A stretch of 64,000 bases of DNA from a bacterium (GCA_030433255.1 JAUIMI010000001.1:87378-151377), one strand, 5' to 3'; counted from the stretch's first letter, positions 15,803 through 24,728 are shown. The notes: a model not told the origin generated them from the sequence alone. A program made the numbers and translations.

Positions 15803-17587
15803 ATGAAAAAAACTAAAACTATTTCAAAAATTCTAGCAATTGTTGCATTTATTGCTTTCGTAATCTCAGCTATTTATATTGGTCAAAGTTTTGGTTCGGA
15901 ATCAACAGAAAAACCTATTGTTACTAACGTACAAAATCAGATACAAACAAATAATACTGAACAACCTTTAATAAAAAAAGATTTTACTTTTGATACATTA
16001 AGTTTCACCTTTGATTTACCAGAAGAAGTTACCATAGTTATGGACGAGCAAATGGCAACAGGACCATATCGTATCGTCACATTCTCTGATGGTACCTGGG
16101 TTCAAATTACATCCAATTTTGAATTTGATGATGAATTTGGTTCTTTTCCAATAGATTCACCAAAAGAAATAATTGGTGAACATGAATTTTATAAAGATGC
16201 TTCAAATGAAGATTATGTTAGATACGGAATTCAAAAAGATAATACTCGATATACCATTCATCAAAAACCTGAAAGTGTTATTGATATTGCTACATTTCAA
16301 GTAATCAAATTAAATAACTTTGTTGACTTCAATAATCAAGTATCATCAGATAATTTTTCATATATTACCGAAGAAGAATATACTTCGAATAGGCAAAATC
16401 AAATTGTGAAAATAGATACTACCCTGAAAAAAGAAAGTTGTATGATTTTAGATGAAAATTGTTTTGAAATAAATGAAGGCATTTCCAGTGAAGTAAAATA
16501 TGAAAATTACAAAAATCCATCAAAAGATATTGATTTTAATGCTGGTAAGATTTTAGGTGTTAAAGATTATAGAATTATTTATTATGAATTTAATATCAAT
16601 TGGAATATTCTTCACATTGTTGATTTACAAGACACAGAAAAGAAATTATCTATCACAGAACGTGATTCTTCACCTCATTATAGGATGAAAGATTGGTATT
16701 GGACAGACGATATTGTTTATCTTCGTTATGAAAAAACTAGTGATATTTTAGATAATATTTTTATTAAACTTAATTTAGAAAATGACCCAAAAGCTGATCT
16801 TGTTTCAGAAAAAATAACACTGGATTCACTTCAAAATGGTATTTGGGGACAATTAGAAGGTGAAAATATTGGCGGTATAAGGGGTGATAGCCCTGATCAA
16901 GTTCAAATTTCTGAATCTTTCAAAAAAGTTGGAAGTTTATCAAGTGACTTTGATTGGCAAAGACAATGGTTACAGGGTGATGCCCTTGATCTATACTTCT
17001 CTAACGCTGATCATGTTGATTTTAATGATTTTGATAATCCAAAATCTGCGATATTTGTTTTTCAAAATATATTATGCGAAGAAGAACATAGTTATATTGA
17101 AATCTTTGATAATCAATATTTACTTCCTATGAATATTAATGTTCCTGGTCCAAGCCAAGCTGTTGGCGGTGGTCATATGATATGGTCGCTGTGGGGTGTT
17201 AAAGATGATAAATCTGCTGAATTAGAATTTCAAAAAAACTCACCACTTGTTTTATCTAGTTTTTTCAATTGTGAAAATAAAGCAAAGATTATAAAAGAAA
17301 ATGATGTGGTATTTATTGCTTATAGGGGTATTAAGGCCGTTGATGATGGAGGTGAGATAGGTTCAATAGTTTTATTAAAAATAGAAGATAATAAAATTTC
17401 ATTTAAGAATGTTTATGATTTTAATTATGGTTGGGAAGAGAATGAATATAGTGTTCAAAAAGAATTTAGTTTCAATTATGATTCTGACATTAAGAATTTG
17501 ATAATAAATGAAGAAACAAGAAAAAGTAGTGATAATTGGCAGAATTGGGAATCTGAAAATAATATAATCAAAGTTGAATTATTTTAG
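15803..17587 (+). CDS. Hypothetical membrane-anchored protein
   Basis: 594 residues: N-terminal anchor (about 10-28), low-complexity linker, then a long acidic extracytoplasmic part. Two cysteine pairs occur (near 211-217 and 423/485). No family recognised; similar in plan to the 14331 gene. TATAAT at 15791-15796 is 6 nt before the ATG at 15803, which excludes the upstream GTG at 15788. Confidence 0.6.
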   Translation: MKKTKTISKILAIVAFIAFVISAIYIGQSFGSESTEKPIVTNVQNQIQTNNTEQPLIKKDFTFDTLSFTFDLPEEVTIVMDEQMATGPYRIVTFSDGTWVQITSNFEFDDEFGSFPIDSPKEIIGEHEFYKDASNEDYVRYGIQKDNTRYTIHQKPESVIDIATFQVIKLNNFVDFNNQVSSDNFSYITEEEYTSNRQNQIVKIDTTLKKESCMILDENCFEINEGISSEVKYENYKNPSKDIDFNAGKILGVKDYRIIYYEFNINWNILHIVDLQDTEKKLSITERDSSPHYRMKDWYWTDDIVYLRYEKTSDILDNIFIKLNLENDPKADLVSEKITLDSLQNGIWGQLEGENIGGIRGDSPDQVQISESFKKVGSLSSDFDWQRQWLQGDALDLYFSNADHVDFNDFDNPKSAIFVFQNILCEEEHSYIEIFDNQYLLPMNINVPGPSQAVGGGHMIWSLWGVKDDKSAELEFQKNSPLVLSSFFNCENKAKIIKENDVVFIAYRGIKAVDDGGEIGSIVLLKIEDNKISFKNVYDFNYGWEENEYSVQKEFSFNYDSDIKNLIINEETRKSSDNWQNWESENNIIKVELF

Positions 17588-17592
17588 ATATT

Positions 17593-17620
17593 AAAAACCC
17601 TAACTTAGGGTTTTTAATTT
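17593..17620 (+). terminator. Intrinsic terminator
   Basis: AAAAACCCTAA/TTAGGGTTTTT stem with T run after the 15803 gene. Confidence 0.8.
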
Positions 17621-17691
17621 TACTTGCTAAAAAATACAACTCTGTTAATATACACGACATTAAACGCATTCTTTTGCGTACAAAATATATT

Positions 17692-17955
17692 ATGCCAATT
17701 ATTAAAGCACAAAAAAAATCAGTTCGACAATCAGCACGAAGAAAGGTATTTAATGACCGACGTCGTCGAACAATGCGAGAAGCAGTTAAAACAATCAAAA
17801 CTTTTGTTGCAGGGAAAGATGCTAAGTCAGCAAACGAAGCTCTTCCAGCAGCATACAAAGCAATTGATAAGGCTGCTAAACGTGGAGTGATTAAATCAAA
17901 TACAGCTGCACGAAAGAAATCACAATTATCTCGTATCATCAAAGAAATCGCTTAA
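17692..17955 (+). CDS. rpsT: 30S ribosomal protein S20
   Basis: 87 residues, very basic: MPIIKAQKKSVRQSARRKVF, the triple-Arg stretch and the C-terminal GVIKSNTAARKKSQLSR are standard bS20, which binds the 5' domain of 16S rRNA. The ATG at 17692 begins the conserved N terminus; an upstream in-frame start adds six residues without support. A hairpin (AATCGC/GCGATT plus T run) covers the stop. Confidence 0.92.
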   Translation: MPIIKAQKKSVRQSARRKVFNDRRRRTMREAVKTIKTFVAGKDAKSANEALPAAYKAIDKAAKRGVIKSNTAARKKSQLSRIIKEIA

Positions 17956-17970
17956 GCGATTTTTTCTTTT
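17943..17970 (+). terminator. rpsT terminator
   Basis: AAATCGC-TTAA-GCGATTTTTT stem overlapping the rpsT stop codon. Confidence 0.75.
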
Positions 17971-18003
17971 CAAAAAATATTGCTGTGATATATTTTTTGT
18001 ATT

Positions 18004-18075
18004 GCTCTCATAGTTTAATGGATAGAATATCGGTTTGCGGTACCGACGATCCAAGTTCGATTCTTGGTGAGAGCA
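18004..18075 (+). tRNA. tRNA-Arg (anticodon GCG)
   Basis: 72 nt with perfect acceptor GCTCTCA/TGAGAGC, T-arm CCAAG-TTCGATT-CTTGG and anticodon stem TCGGT/ACCGA around loop TTGCGGT, giving GCG. Most bacteria read CGU/CGC with an A34 (inosine) tRNA-Arg; G34 here would not need TadA. CCA not encoded. Confidence 0.9.
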
Positions 18076-18088
18076 CATGGAGTAATTA

Positions 18089-18121
18089 AAAAACTAGTAC
18101 TTTTAAGTACTAGTTTTTTAA
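18089..18121. terminator. Bidirectional terminator
   Basis: AAAAAACTAGTACTT/AAGTACTAGTTTTTT, between tRNA-Arg and the convergent 18118 gene. Confidence 0.85.
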
Positions 18122-18324
18122 TTTCCGTTTGGAAAACCTGCATTAAATTCAGCCTGCAATTGTTCAAGTTCTGCTGGTGATAAATTTTGCCCTGAAGATT
18201 TTCCTCCAAACATTTTAATTCCTATAAAAATAAGACATAGGACAATAACCGCAATCATTATTCCTTCAGCTTGTTTTTTGTTTCGTGCGATATTTCTATC
18301 AACTAAAAATTTTTCAATACTCAT
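18118..18324 (-). CDS. Small hypothetical membrane protein
   Basis: 68 residues from ATG at 18322-18324: a basic N terminus (MSIEKFLVDRNIARNKKQ), one membrane segment (about 22-38) and an acidic tail. No family recognised. TATAAT precedes the start on the minus strand by 9 nt, which argues against the longer upstream start. Confidence 0.55.
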   Translation of the reverse strand: MSIEKFLVDRNIARNKKQAEGIMIAVIVLCLIFIGIKMFGGKSSGQNLSPAELEQLQAEFNAGFPNGN

Positions 18325-18361
18325 AGTGTATACATTATACCAATTAATTATTTTTTTGTGA

Positions 18362-18397
18362 AAATAAAAAACACCTTCCATGGTAAGTAAAGGTGTT
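18362..18397 (-). terminator. Terminator of the 18396-18872 gene
   Basis: On the minus strand AACACCTT and AAGGTGTT form a stem followed by TTTTTATTTT. Confidence 0.7.
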
Positions 18398-18872
18398 AAA
18401 AACCAATCTTATCGATAATTCTATCAGTCAATGATTCTTTCATTTCTTTTTCTTCAATAAATTTAGAAAGATACTCTCGTAGTTCCATTACATCAATGTC
18501 TTCATGAATGACCAATGAAACAATTGGAGATATTCTACGGTCTGAAAGAAGGAGAAGAATAGGTTCTTCTTTTTTGTTAGAGGTAATCCAAAACCCATAG
18601 AGTGAATCATATTTATATAAGTCATTATAAACCTTAATACCTTGTTCACTAATTTCTACTGGTATTACGAGAGGCTCTTTTGCAGCGAGGTTTACCATCA
18701 GAAATGCTGCTATTCCAATAAGAAAAGCAAAAAGATAATTTTGGAGAATAATTGCAATTATTATTAAAATAACCGCAACAATCCCAACAATCCAATACCA
18801 ATCTTTTCTTTTTTCTTTAAATTCAAACTCAATAGTTTCCCACGCAAATGCGATTGTTTCATTATGTAACAT
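18396..18872 (-). CDS. Hypothetical two-span membrane protein
   Basis: 158 residues: amphipathic N terminus, two close membrane segments (about 27-45 and 48-64), then a cytoplasmic part with alternating strands like a PH-type domain. Proteins of this plan are common in Patescibacteria and have no assigned role. GATACT lies 6 nt before the ATG. Confidence 0.6.
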   Translation of the reverse strand: MLHNETIAFAWETIEFEFKEKRKDWYWIVGIVAVILIIIAIILQNYLFAFLIGIAAFLMVNLAAKEPLVIPVEISEQGIKVYNDLYKYDSLYGFWITSNKKEEPILLLLSDRRISPIVSLVIHEDIDVMELREYLSKFIEEKEMKESLTDRIIDKIGF

Positions 18873-18954
18873 GTTTTAAGTATCTCATATTTGGTATATG
18901 AATACAATTTATCCACATAAATTATCGCTTTCGTAATAAGCTTAATAAAAAAAC

Positions 18955-18982
18955 TTGCACGCTTTTAGGTTCTATGTATAAT
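18955..18982 (+). promoter_or_regulatory. 16S rRNA promoter
   Basis: TTGCAC (18955-18960) and TATAAT (18977-18982) with a 16-bp spacer, the best sigma70-type promoter in the window. It sits 16 nt before the left arm of the processing stem. Confidence 0.85.
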
Positions 18983-18997
18983 ACTCCCTGTCGTACT

Positions 18998-19016
18998 TTG
19001 ATAATTCAATACAGGT
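18998..19016 (+). other. Pre-16S processing stem, 5' arm
   Basis: 19 bases that are the exact reverse complement of 21007-21025. Together they close the 16S precursor into a stem, the usual substrate for RNase III-type processing. Confidence 0.85.
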
Positions 19017-19276
19017 AATTAATAATTCATGCAAATTATTAATTATGATCATTACAACAATTTCAAAAACGTTGTTGTAATAACCTAGTGTTGTTCCAGA
19101 TTACGGAACAACATGCAAATTAGTTTTATTGTTTTACAAGAGCAATAAAACACCTATATATTCCAGTATTTTTTGGAGGTTTTCATATCCACGAAAACCT
19201 CACAGAGATAGTACAAACACGAAACGAAAATTTTTGTTTCGTTCTATGAATAAACGAGATTTAAATCTCCGCTATT

Positions 19277-20778
19277 TTTTAGTAGAGTTTGATCCTAGCT
19301 CAGGATGAACGCTGGCGGCGTGGATAAGGCATGCAAGTCGAACGTTCCTTGTGTTTACATAAGGAAAGTGGCAAACGGGGTAGTAACAGGTAGGAACATA
19401 CCCATGAGTCGTGAATAACTGCAGGAAACTGTAGCTAATACACGATATCCCTACGGGGGAAAGATTTATCGCTCATGGAATGGCCTGCTTCGTATCAGCT
19501 AGTTGGTAGTGTAATGGACTACCAAGGCTATGACGCGTAGGGGAGCTGAGAGGCTGACCCCCACCATTGGAACTGCGACACGGTCCAAACTCCTACGGGA
19601 GGCTGCAGTCGAGAATCTTCCGCAATGCACGAAAGTGTGACGGAGCGACGCCGCGTGATGGATGAAGTCCCTCGGGATGTAAACATCTTTTATACGTGAA
19701 GAAGTATATTGACATTAGCGTAAGAATAAGAGGTTCCTAAACTCGTGCCAGCAGGAGCGGTAATACGAGTACCTCAAGCGTTATCCGGAATTATTGGGCG
19801 TAAAGGGTCCGTAGGTGGTCCTATTAGTCAGTCGTGAAAGATCCATGCTCAACATGGGGACCGCGATTGAAACGGTAGGACTTGAGTGTGCGAGAGGTAA
19901 ACAGAACTCATGGTGTAGGGGTGAAATCCGTTGATATCATGGGGAATACCAAAAGCGAAGGCAGTTTACTGGCGCATCACTGACACTAAGGGACGAAACC
20001 CTGGGTAGCGAATGGGATTAGATACCCCAGTAGTCCAGGGCCTAAACGATCTCGATTAGTTTTTGGGAGTATCGACCCTCTCAGAGACGTAGCTAACGCG
20101 TTAAATCGAGCGCCTGGGAAGTACGAGCGCAAGCTTAAAACTCAAAGGAATAGACGGGGACTTGCACAAGCGGTGGATCATGTGGTTTAATTCGACGATA
20201 AACGAAGAACCTTACCGAGATTAGAAACTTTGTTCAGGTGGCGCAGTAGAAATACATGGTCAATATTGTGGCAAAGCAGGTGTTGCATGGCCGTCGTCAG
20301 TTCGTGGTTTGAATTGTTCCCTTAAGTGGGGTAACGAACGAAACCCTCATCGTGTGTTATATGTGTCACGCGAGACTGCCCCCTCATTGAGTATGAATTC
20401 ATATTCGTAACCAATGAGGGGGGAGGAAGGAGAGGATGACGCCAGGTCAGCATGACCCTTGATATCTCGGGCTACACACGTGATACAATGGGTAGGACAA
20501 CGGGTCGCGACGGAGTAATCCTGAGCCAATCCTTCAAACCTATCCTCAGTTCGGATAGAGGGCTGCAACTCGCCCTCTTGAAGTCGGAATCGCTAGTAAT
20601 CGCGGGTCAGCTATACCGCGGTGAATACGTTCTCAAGTCTTGTACTCACCGCCCGTCAAGTCAAGGGAGCCGGGGGTGCCCGAAGTCTGCATTTATGTGG
20701 CCTAAGGTAAACTTGGTGACAGGGACTAAGTCGTAACAAGGCACGGCTAGCGGAAGCTGGTCGTGGATCAATTCAAAG
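19277..20778 (+). rRNA. rrs: 16S ribosomal RNA
   Basis: About 1502 nt, full length and without intron. AGAGTTTGATCCTAGCTCAG at 19284, ATTAGATACCC near 20017, ACCGCCCGTC near 20648 and TCGTAACAAGG near 20731 mark it. Helix 45 is intact (CACGGCTAGC-GGAA-GCTGGTCGTG). After GGATCA (20765-20770) the sequence is ATTCAAAG instead of CCTCCTTA, so the anti-Shine-Dalgarno element is absent. The 530 loop has a compensated change. No 23S or 5S follows. Confidence 0.97.
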
Positions 20779-21006
20779 ATATAATGACAAAGAAGAGCAA
20801 GATACTTTGTATCGTTTGTAAACTTTAGTCAGAATTGGTTGATATGCTACTACTATTGGTGCATGAGTCATGGTAATTGGAACTCTAACTCCTTACCCGT
20901 GTATCTGACAGAACGTTACGTTGGATCGAAGACCTGCATGGTAGATAACAATTGAATCTATCATGAGGCCATAGAACGAAACAAAAGTTTTTGTTCTGGA
21001 ATATAA

Positions 21007-21025
21007 ACCTGTATTGAATTATCAA
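21007..21025 (+). other. Pre-16S processing stem, 3' arm
   Basis: Pairs over 19 bp with 18998-19016 without mismatch. Only about 230 nt of spacer lie between the mature 3' end and this arm, and no tRNA is found in it. Confidence 0.85.
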
Positions 21026-21033
21026 TTATGATG

Positions 21034-21063
21034 AAAAAACTACCCAAATAGGGTAGTTTTTTG
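21034..21063 (+). terminator. 16S unit terminator
   Basis: AAAAAACTACCC-AAATA-GGGTAGTTTTTT, directly after the processing stem; closes a transcription unit that contains only 16S rRNA. Confidence 0.9.
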
Positions 21064-21087
21064 CTTTAAAAAATATATGATGTTGTT

Positions 21088-21795
21088 ATGAATGAAAAAG
21101 TTCTCTGGAAAATTGAAGAATTATGGAAGAAGTATTATCAGTATCGTGATAAAACAACAATTGATGTGTCTAAAAATTATGAAAACGGTGTTTCAAAATA
21201 TTATTCACCTTTCCACAAGGTAGATAATTTTCATTTTCATCAATCACAAGAATCAGTTTTTATTGATGATTATGGAGAATATTTTGGATTAGAGAGATAT
21301 CAAGTCTTAGAGAAAGATAATACCTTAGTGTACCTTTTTGATAACCATAATGAGATGTTGTATCCATTGGTTGAAATTTTCACTGCTACCAAACATCAAT
21401 ACGATATTGTTCATATTGATGCACATCCTGATGATGCAAAATTTCAAGCAGAGAAAATACAGACCTTAACCCTAGAGAATGTCCCAAACTATATAAAAAA
21501 AACAAGAATTTCTGATTTTTTTGATGCTATTTCTGAAACAAATATTATTCAAGATATCCATGTAGTCACCCATTCAGATTCTTTGGAATTTTTTCTTCCA
21601 CCAAAACAACCATACATTCTTTCACTAGATATAGATATTTTTGGACCAGAGGGTGATTTTGCAGAATTAAAAGATAAGGTTCGTTCTATCGCATTGGCAT
21701 GGAGTAATGCAGATGTAGTTTGTATTGCAACAAGTCCTGGGTTTATTGACCAAAACTATGCACAAAAAATTATTGAAATTTTTATTAAATCCTAA
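21088..21795 (+). CDS. UPF0489 family protein (arginase-like fold)
   Basis: 235 residues. LFDNHNEMLYPLVE, IVHIDAHPDDA and LSLDIDIFGPEGDF match UPF0489, which resembles the metal-binding core of ureohydrolases; the His and Asp residues in these motifs would bind the metal. The substrate is unknown. TATGAT at 21076-21081 is 6 nt before the ATG. A hairpin terminator follows. Confidence 0.75.
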   Translation: MNEKVLWKIEELWKKYYQYRDKTTIDVSKNYENGVSKYYSPFHKVDNFHFHQSQESVFIDDYGEYFGLERYQVLEKDNTLVYLFDNHNEMLYPLVEIFTATKHQYDIVHIDAHPDDAKFQAEKIQTLTLENVPNYIKKTRISDFFDAISETNIIQDIHVVTHSDSLEFFLPPKQPYILSLDIDIFGPEGDFAELKDKVRSIALAWSNADVVCIATSPGFIDQNYAQKIIEIFIKS

Positions 21796-21827
21796 AAAAA
21801 CTTCAAGATAAATAATCTTGAAGTTTG
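21795..21827. terminator. Bidirectional terminator
   Basis: AAACTTCAAGAT-AAATA-ATCTTGAAGTTT, between convergent genes. Confidence 0.8.
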
Positions 21828-21833
21828 GTACGG

Positions 21834-22283
21834 TTATTTTTCATCAGAATTAAAATTATGAAAAAAGAGTAAGGCATCTATGAACTTTTCAATAGGAATA
21901 TATTCGTTATTAAACAAACTGATTGCTTGTTGGTAGTTTTTCTTTTGTATTTCTAGTTTGCTAAGTTGTGGTACATTTTTTGAATCTAATAAACTCAAAA
22001 GATCTATTTGAATTTTTTCTCTTCTTGTTTTTTTAAACAAAAATAAATAAATAGGATCTATGGTACTTTCTCTAACTTTTTTAAGTCTATCTATCTTACT
22101 TGTAAATAAATTTCTTAAAAAACTAGCTACACATTTCCTCCCTGTCGTTTTCTCAATTAAAGATGATAATTCTAAATAATTGGCTGTATTTGTGTTCCAT
22201 TTAATTTTTATATTTCCTTGTATTTTTTGTTCTATTTCAAATCTTAGAAAATTTAATTCATTTTCTAATAATTGTACTTCCAT
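21834..22283 (-). CDS. Hypothetical protein
   Basis: 149 residues, helical and basic. The stretch NYLELSSLIEKTTGRKC-ASFLRNLF loosely resembles short DNA-binding segments seen in Bacteroidetes-type regulators, but this is weak. No family recognised. It is divergent from the ribosomal operon. Confidence 0.5.
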   Translation of the reverse strand: MEVQLLENELNFLRFEIEQKIQGNIKIKWNTNTANYLELSSLIEKTTGRKCVASFLRNLFTSKIDRLKKVRESTIDPIYLFLFKKTRREKIQIDLLSLLDSKNVPQLSKLEIQKKNYQQAISLFNNEYIPIEKFIDALLFFHNFNSDEK

Positions 22284-22383
22284 ATCTTTATATATTTATA
22301 TTTTTATTAATTTAATCATTTAATATGAAAATTAGCAAGTATTTTATGGTATATTGTAATATACATATATATAATACTTTCTG

Positions 22384-22572
22384 GACTTGACCGATTTAAT
22401 TAAAAAAGTAGTATACACAGTATGAATTTCCTTGATTTTCAAGGATTTTTGTATATTTATTAACTTTAATTACGAGCGGTTGAAAAACACCGTTGGTACC
22501 CTTAGGTTAGCGATGTATAACATTGAGGGGTATTTTATATCTCTTTTTTGTTTTATATCGTTATACACAGAT
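22384..22572 (+). promoter_or_regulatory. Leader of the S19 ribosomal operon
   Basis: Contains TATACA (22412-22417), a 13-codon frame from an ATG shortly downstream ([13 protein letters not shown]), and a hairpin CCTTGA-TTT-TCAAGG followed by ATTTTTG, then further possible stems up to rpsS. The layout suits attenuation or ribosomal-protein autoregulation. A second TATACA lies just before rpsS. Confidence 0.4.
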
Positions 22573-22899
22573 ATGACACGATCACTGAAAAAAGGACCGT
22601 ACGTAGACGAACGCGTCCTTAAAAAAATTGAAGGGAAGGATCCAATGAGTACACCTGCAATCAAGACTTGGTCTCGAGCATGTGTTATCTCACCAGAAAT
22701 GGTTGGATTTACCTTTGCTGTCCACAATGGACGAAAACATATTGATGTTCTGGTATCAGAAGATATGATTGGACATCGATTGGGAGAATTTTCTCCAACG
22801 CGTACGTTCCACCGACACGGAGGAAAAATGCAAAAAGAACTTGATCAGAAAAAACGAGAAGCTGAAATTGCAGCAGCAAAAGCAGCTCGTAACGCTTAA
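22573..22899 (+). CDS. rpsS: 30S ribosomal protein S19
   Basis: 108 residues: [20 protein letters not shown] and the C-terminal [14 protein letters not shown] are standard uS19, which binds the head of the 30S subunit with S13. The ATG at 22573 begins the family N terminus, so the longer upstream reading is rejected. First gene of the cluster; the S10 part of the operon (uL3, uL4, uL23, uL2) is not present upstream. Confidence 0.95.
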   Translation: MTRSLKKGPYVDERVLKKIEGKDPMSTPAIKTWSRACVISPEMVGFTFAVHNGRKHIDVLVSEDMIGHRLGEFSPTRTFHRHGGKMQKELDQKKREAEIAAAKAARNA

Positions 22900-22914
22900 T
22901 CTAAATAGAGTATT

Positions 22915-23244
22915 ATGAAATCAAGTCTAAAAAATTACCGACAATCACCACGTAAAGTACGATTAGTCGCAGATCTTGTGCGAGGTAAAAAGGTAAACCA
23001 AGCATTGCTTGAATTAAATTTTTTACCAAAACGCGCAGGAGAAGTTATGAGTAAACTCATTAACTCAGCTGCAGCAAATGCAGAAAACAACTTTAAGGTT
23101 TCGAAAGATGACCTCGTTATAAAAGAAATCTCAGTTGATCAAGGTCTTACCTTGAAACGTTACCGTCCGCGGGCTCGAGGAGTAGCGAAACGAATTAATA
23201 AACGAACAAGTAACATTAGCGTGTCACTTGGCGTAGAGAAATAA
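22915..23244 (+). CDS. rplV: 50S ribosomal protein L22
   Basis: 109 residues of standard uL22: MKSSLKNYRQSPRKVRLVAD, LINSAAANAENN and the tunnel hairpin near RYRPRARGVA. It lines the peptide exit tunnel. 15 nt after rpsS; no Shine-Dalgarno motif before the ATG. Confidence 0.95.
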   Translation: MKSSLKNYRQSPRKVRLVADLVRGKKVNQALLELNFLPKRAGEVMSKLINSAAANAENNFKVSKDDLVIKEISVDQGLTLKRYRPRARGVAKRINKRTSNISVSLGVEK

Positions 23245-23248
23245 TTAT

Positions 23249-23920
23249 ATGTCAAAAAACGTACATCCATATGCACATAGACTAGTAAACCTACGAGGAT
23301 GGAAATCTCAATGGTTTGCAACAGGTCAAAAATATCGAGATTTTTTGAAAAATGACGTTCTTATTCGTGAGTTTCTTGAAAAGAAATTACGAGGAAAATA
23401 TGTTTCAGATATTGAATTTAAACGAGATCAAAAATCAACCAAAATTGTTATTTCAACTTCACGACCAGGATTTATTATTGGTAAATCAGGAGAAGGTATT
23501 GCAACGCTTACTAAAGCAGTTGTAAAAGAAATGAAACGACGAAATATTGCTGTTGCACCTGATTTCTCTATTGATGTTGTTGAAATTAAAAATCCAGATA
23601 CTGATGCAATGATTGTTGCGCAACAAGTAGCTGAAGGATTAGAACGACGTCTTCCGTTCCGGCGTGTTATGAAGCAAATGCTTGATAAGGTTATGTCAGA
23701 ACGAAGTGTAAAAGGTGCTAAGATTGTTCTTGCTGGGCGACTAGGAGGAAACGAAATGGCTCGCCGAGAAGAAGTTAAAAAGGGAGGAATTCCACTACAA
23801 TTTATTCGAGGTGATGTTGATTATGCAACCTATCGAGCAAACCTTCCATATGGAGTTATTGGGATTAAGGTTTGGATTTATAAGGGAGATTCTCTTGAGA
23901 ATAAACAAAATAACCGATAA
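23249..23920 (+). CDS. rpsC: 30S ribosomal protein S3
   Basis: 223 residues with the KH domain (RPGFIIGKSGEGI) and the C-terminal domain (LAGRLGGNEMARRE, GVIGIKVWIYKGD) of uS3, part of the mRNA entry channel and its helicase site. 4 nt after rplV. The spacer before the ATG (ATAATTAT) has no SD site. Confidence 0.95.
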   Translation: MSKNVHPYAHRLVNLRGWKSQWFATGQKYRDFLKNDVLIREFLEKKLRGKYVSDIEFKRDQKSTKIVISTSRPGFIIGKSGEGIATLTKAVVKEMKRRNIAVAPDFSIDVVEIKNPDTDAMIVAQQVAEGLERRLPFRRVMKQMLDKVMSERSVKGAKIVLAGRLGGNEMARREEVKKGGIPLQFIRGDVDYATYRANLPYGVIGIKVWIYKGDSLENKQNNR

Positions 23921-23926
23921 ACTATT

Positions 23927-24355
23927 ATGTTATTTCCAAAAAAAGTAAAACACCGAAAATGGCAAACAGCTCGAAAGAACCCAAACAAACGAATGAACGC
24001 ATCTCGTGGAACTCGAATTGTAAATGGTTCTCATGGGTTAAAAGCAACTTCAGGAGCACGTATTACTTCAAATCAAATTGAAGCAGCACGTAAGGTTCTT
24101 ACCCGAGAAGTTGGAAAATTTGGGAAATACTACATTCGTGTTTTCCCTGATCGACCAATTACTCGAAAAGCTGCCGAAGTAGGTATGGGTAAAGGTAAAG
24201 GAGATCCACAAGGATTCTGTTTTGAAGCCGAACCAGGACGAATTTTGTTTGAAGTTGGAAATGTTTCTGATGCACGAGCACGAGAAGCACTTCGAAAAGC
24301 TGGAACAAAATTACCGTTAACATCAAAAATTGTTAGCACAAATGATATTTATTAA
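23927..24355 (+). CDS. rplP: 50S ribosomal protein L16
   Basis: 142 residues: [48 protein letters not shown] are uL16 motifs. It sits near the A-site and helps position tRNA. The usual next gene rpmC (uL29) is absent; rpsQ follows after 17 nt. Confidence 0.95.
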   Translation: MLFPKKVKHRKWQTARKNPNKRMNASRGTRIVNGSHGLKATSGARITSNQIEAARKVLTREVGKFGKYYIRVFPDRPITRKAAEVGMGKGKGDPQGFCFEAEPGRILFEVGNVSDARAREALRKAGTKLPLTSKIVSTNDIY

Positions 24356-24372
24356 TCCGTAGCACACACAAT

Positions 24373-24618
24373 ATGAGTACAGATACAAACAAGAAAACCT
24401 TGAAAGGTACCGTCGTGTCAGATGCGATGGATAAAACAGTGGTAGTAGAAGTTGGTCGTTTTGTTAAACACCCAAAATATAAAAAATTCTACACAATTTC
24501 AAAGAAATACCACGCACACGATGAAAAGAATCAATATAAAATTGGCGATGATGTAGAAATCATTGAAACAAAACCAATTTCAAAGAAAAAATCATTCATT
24601 GTTGTTTACAACGACTAA
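24373..24618 (+). CDS. rpsQ: 30S ribosomal protein S17
   Basis: 81 residues of uS17: [20 protein letters not shown] and HPKYKKFY motifs on an OB fold. Follows rplP directly, which confirms that rpmC was lost or moved from between them. Confidence 0.93.
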   Translation: MSTDTNKKTLKGTVVSDAMDKTVVVEVGRFVKHPKYKKFYTISKKYHAHDEKNQYKIGDDVEIIETKPISKKKSFIVVYND

Positions 24619-24728
24619 TAGTCGAGAGAATATAATCTCAATTTATTTATACACAAAACGAGCTCTATATGAGAGACCTTAGTATACTAATTAGGGTAGT
24701 CCATATATCTCGGTAAGAATTAATCATT
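24619..24728 (+). promoter_or_regulatory. Leader before rplN
   Basis: 110 nt without a gene inside the operon. It holds TATAAT flanked by GAGA/TCTC, a stem CTCTATATGAGAG, and an imperfect palindrome around TAGTATACTA. Likely an internal promoter or autoregulatory site. Confidence 0.4.

Noticed and set aside
20347-20736. Open frames inside 16S rRNA on both strands
   Set aside because: They lie fully within conserved rRNA helices and are chance frames.
20779-21006. A tRNA or 5S rRNA in the spacer after 16S
   Set aside because: No cloverleaf, T-loop consensus or 5S motif is visible in this stretch.
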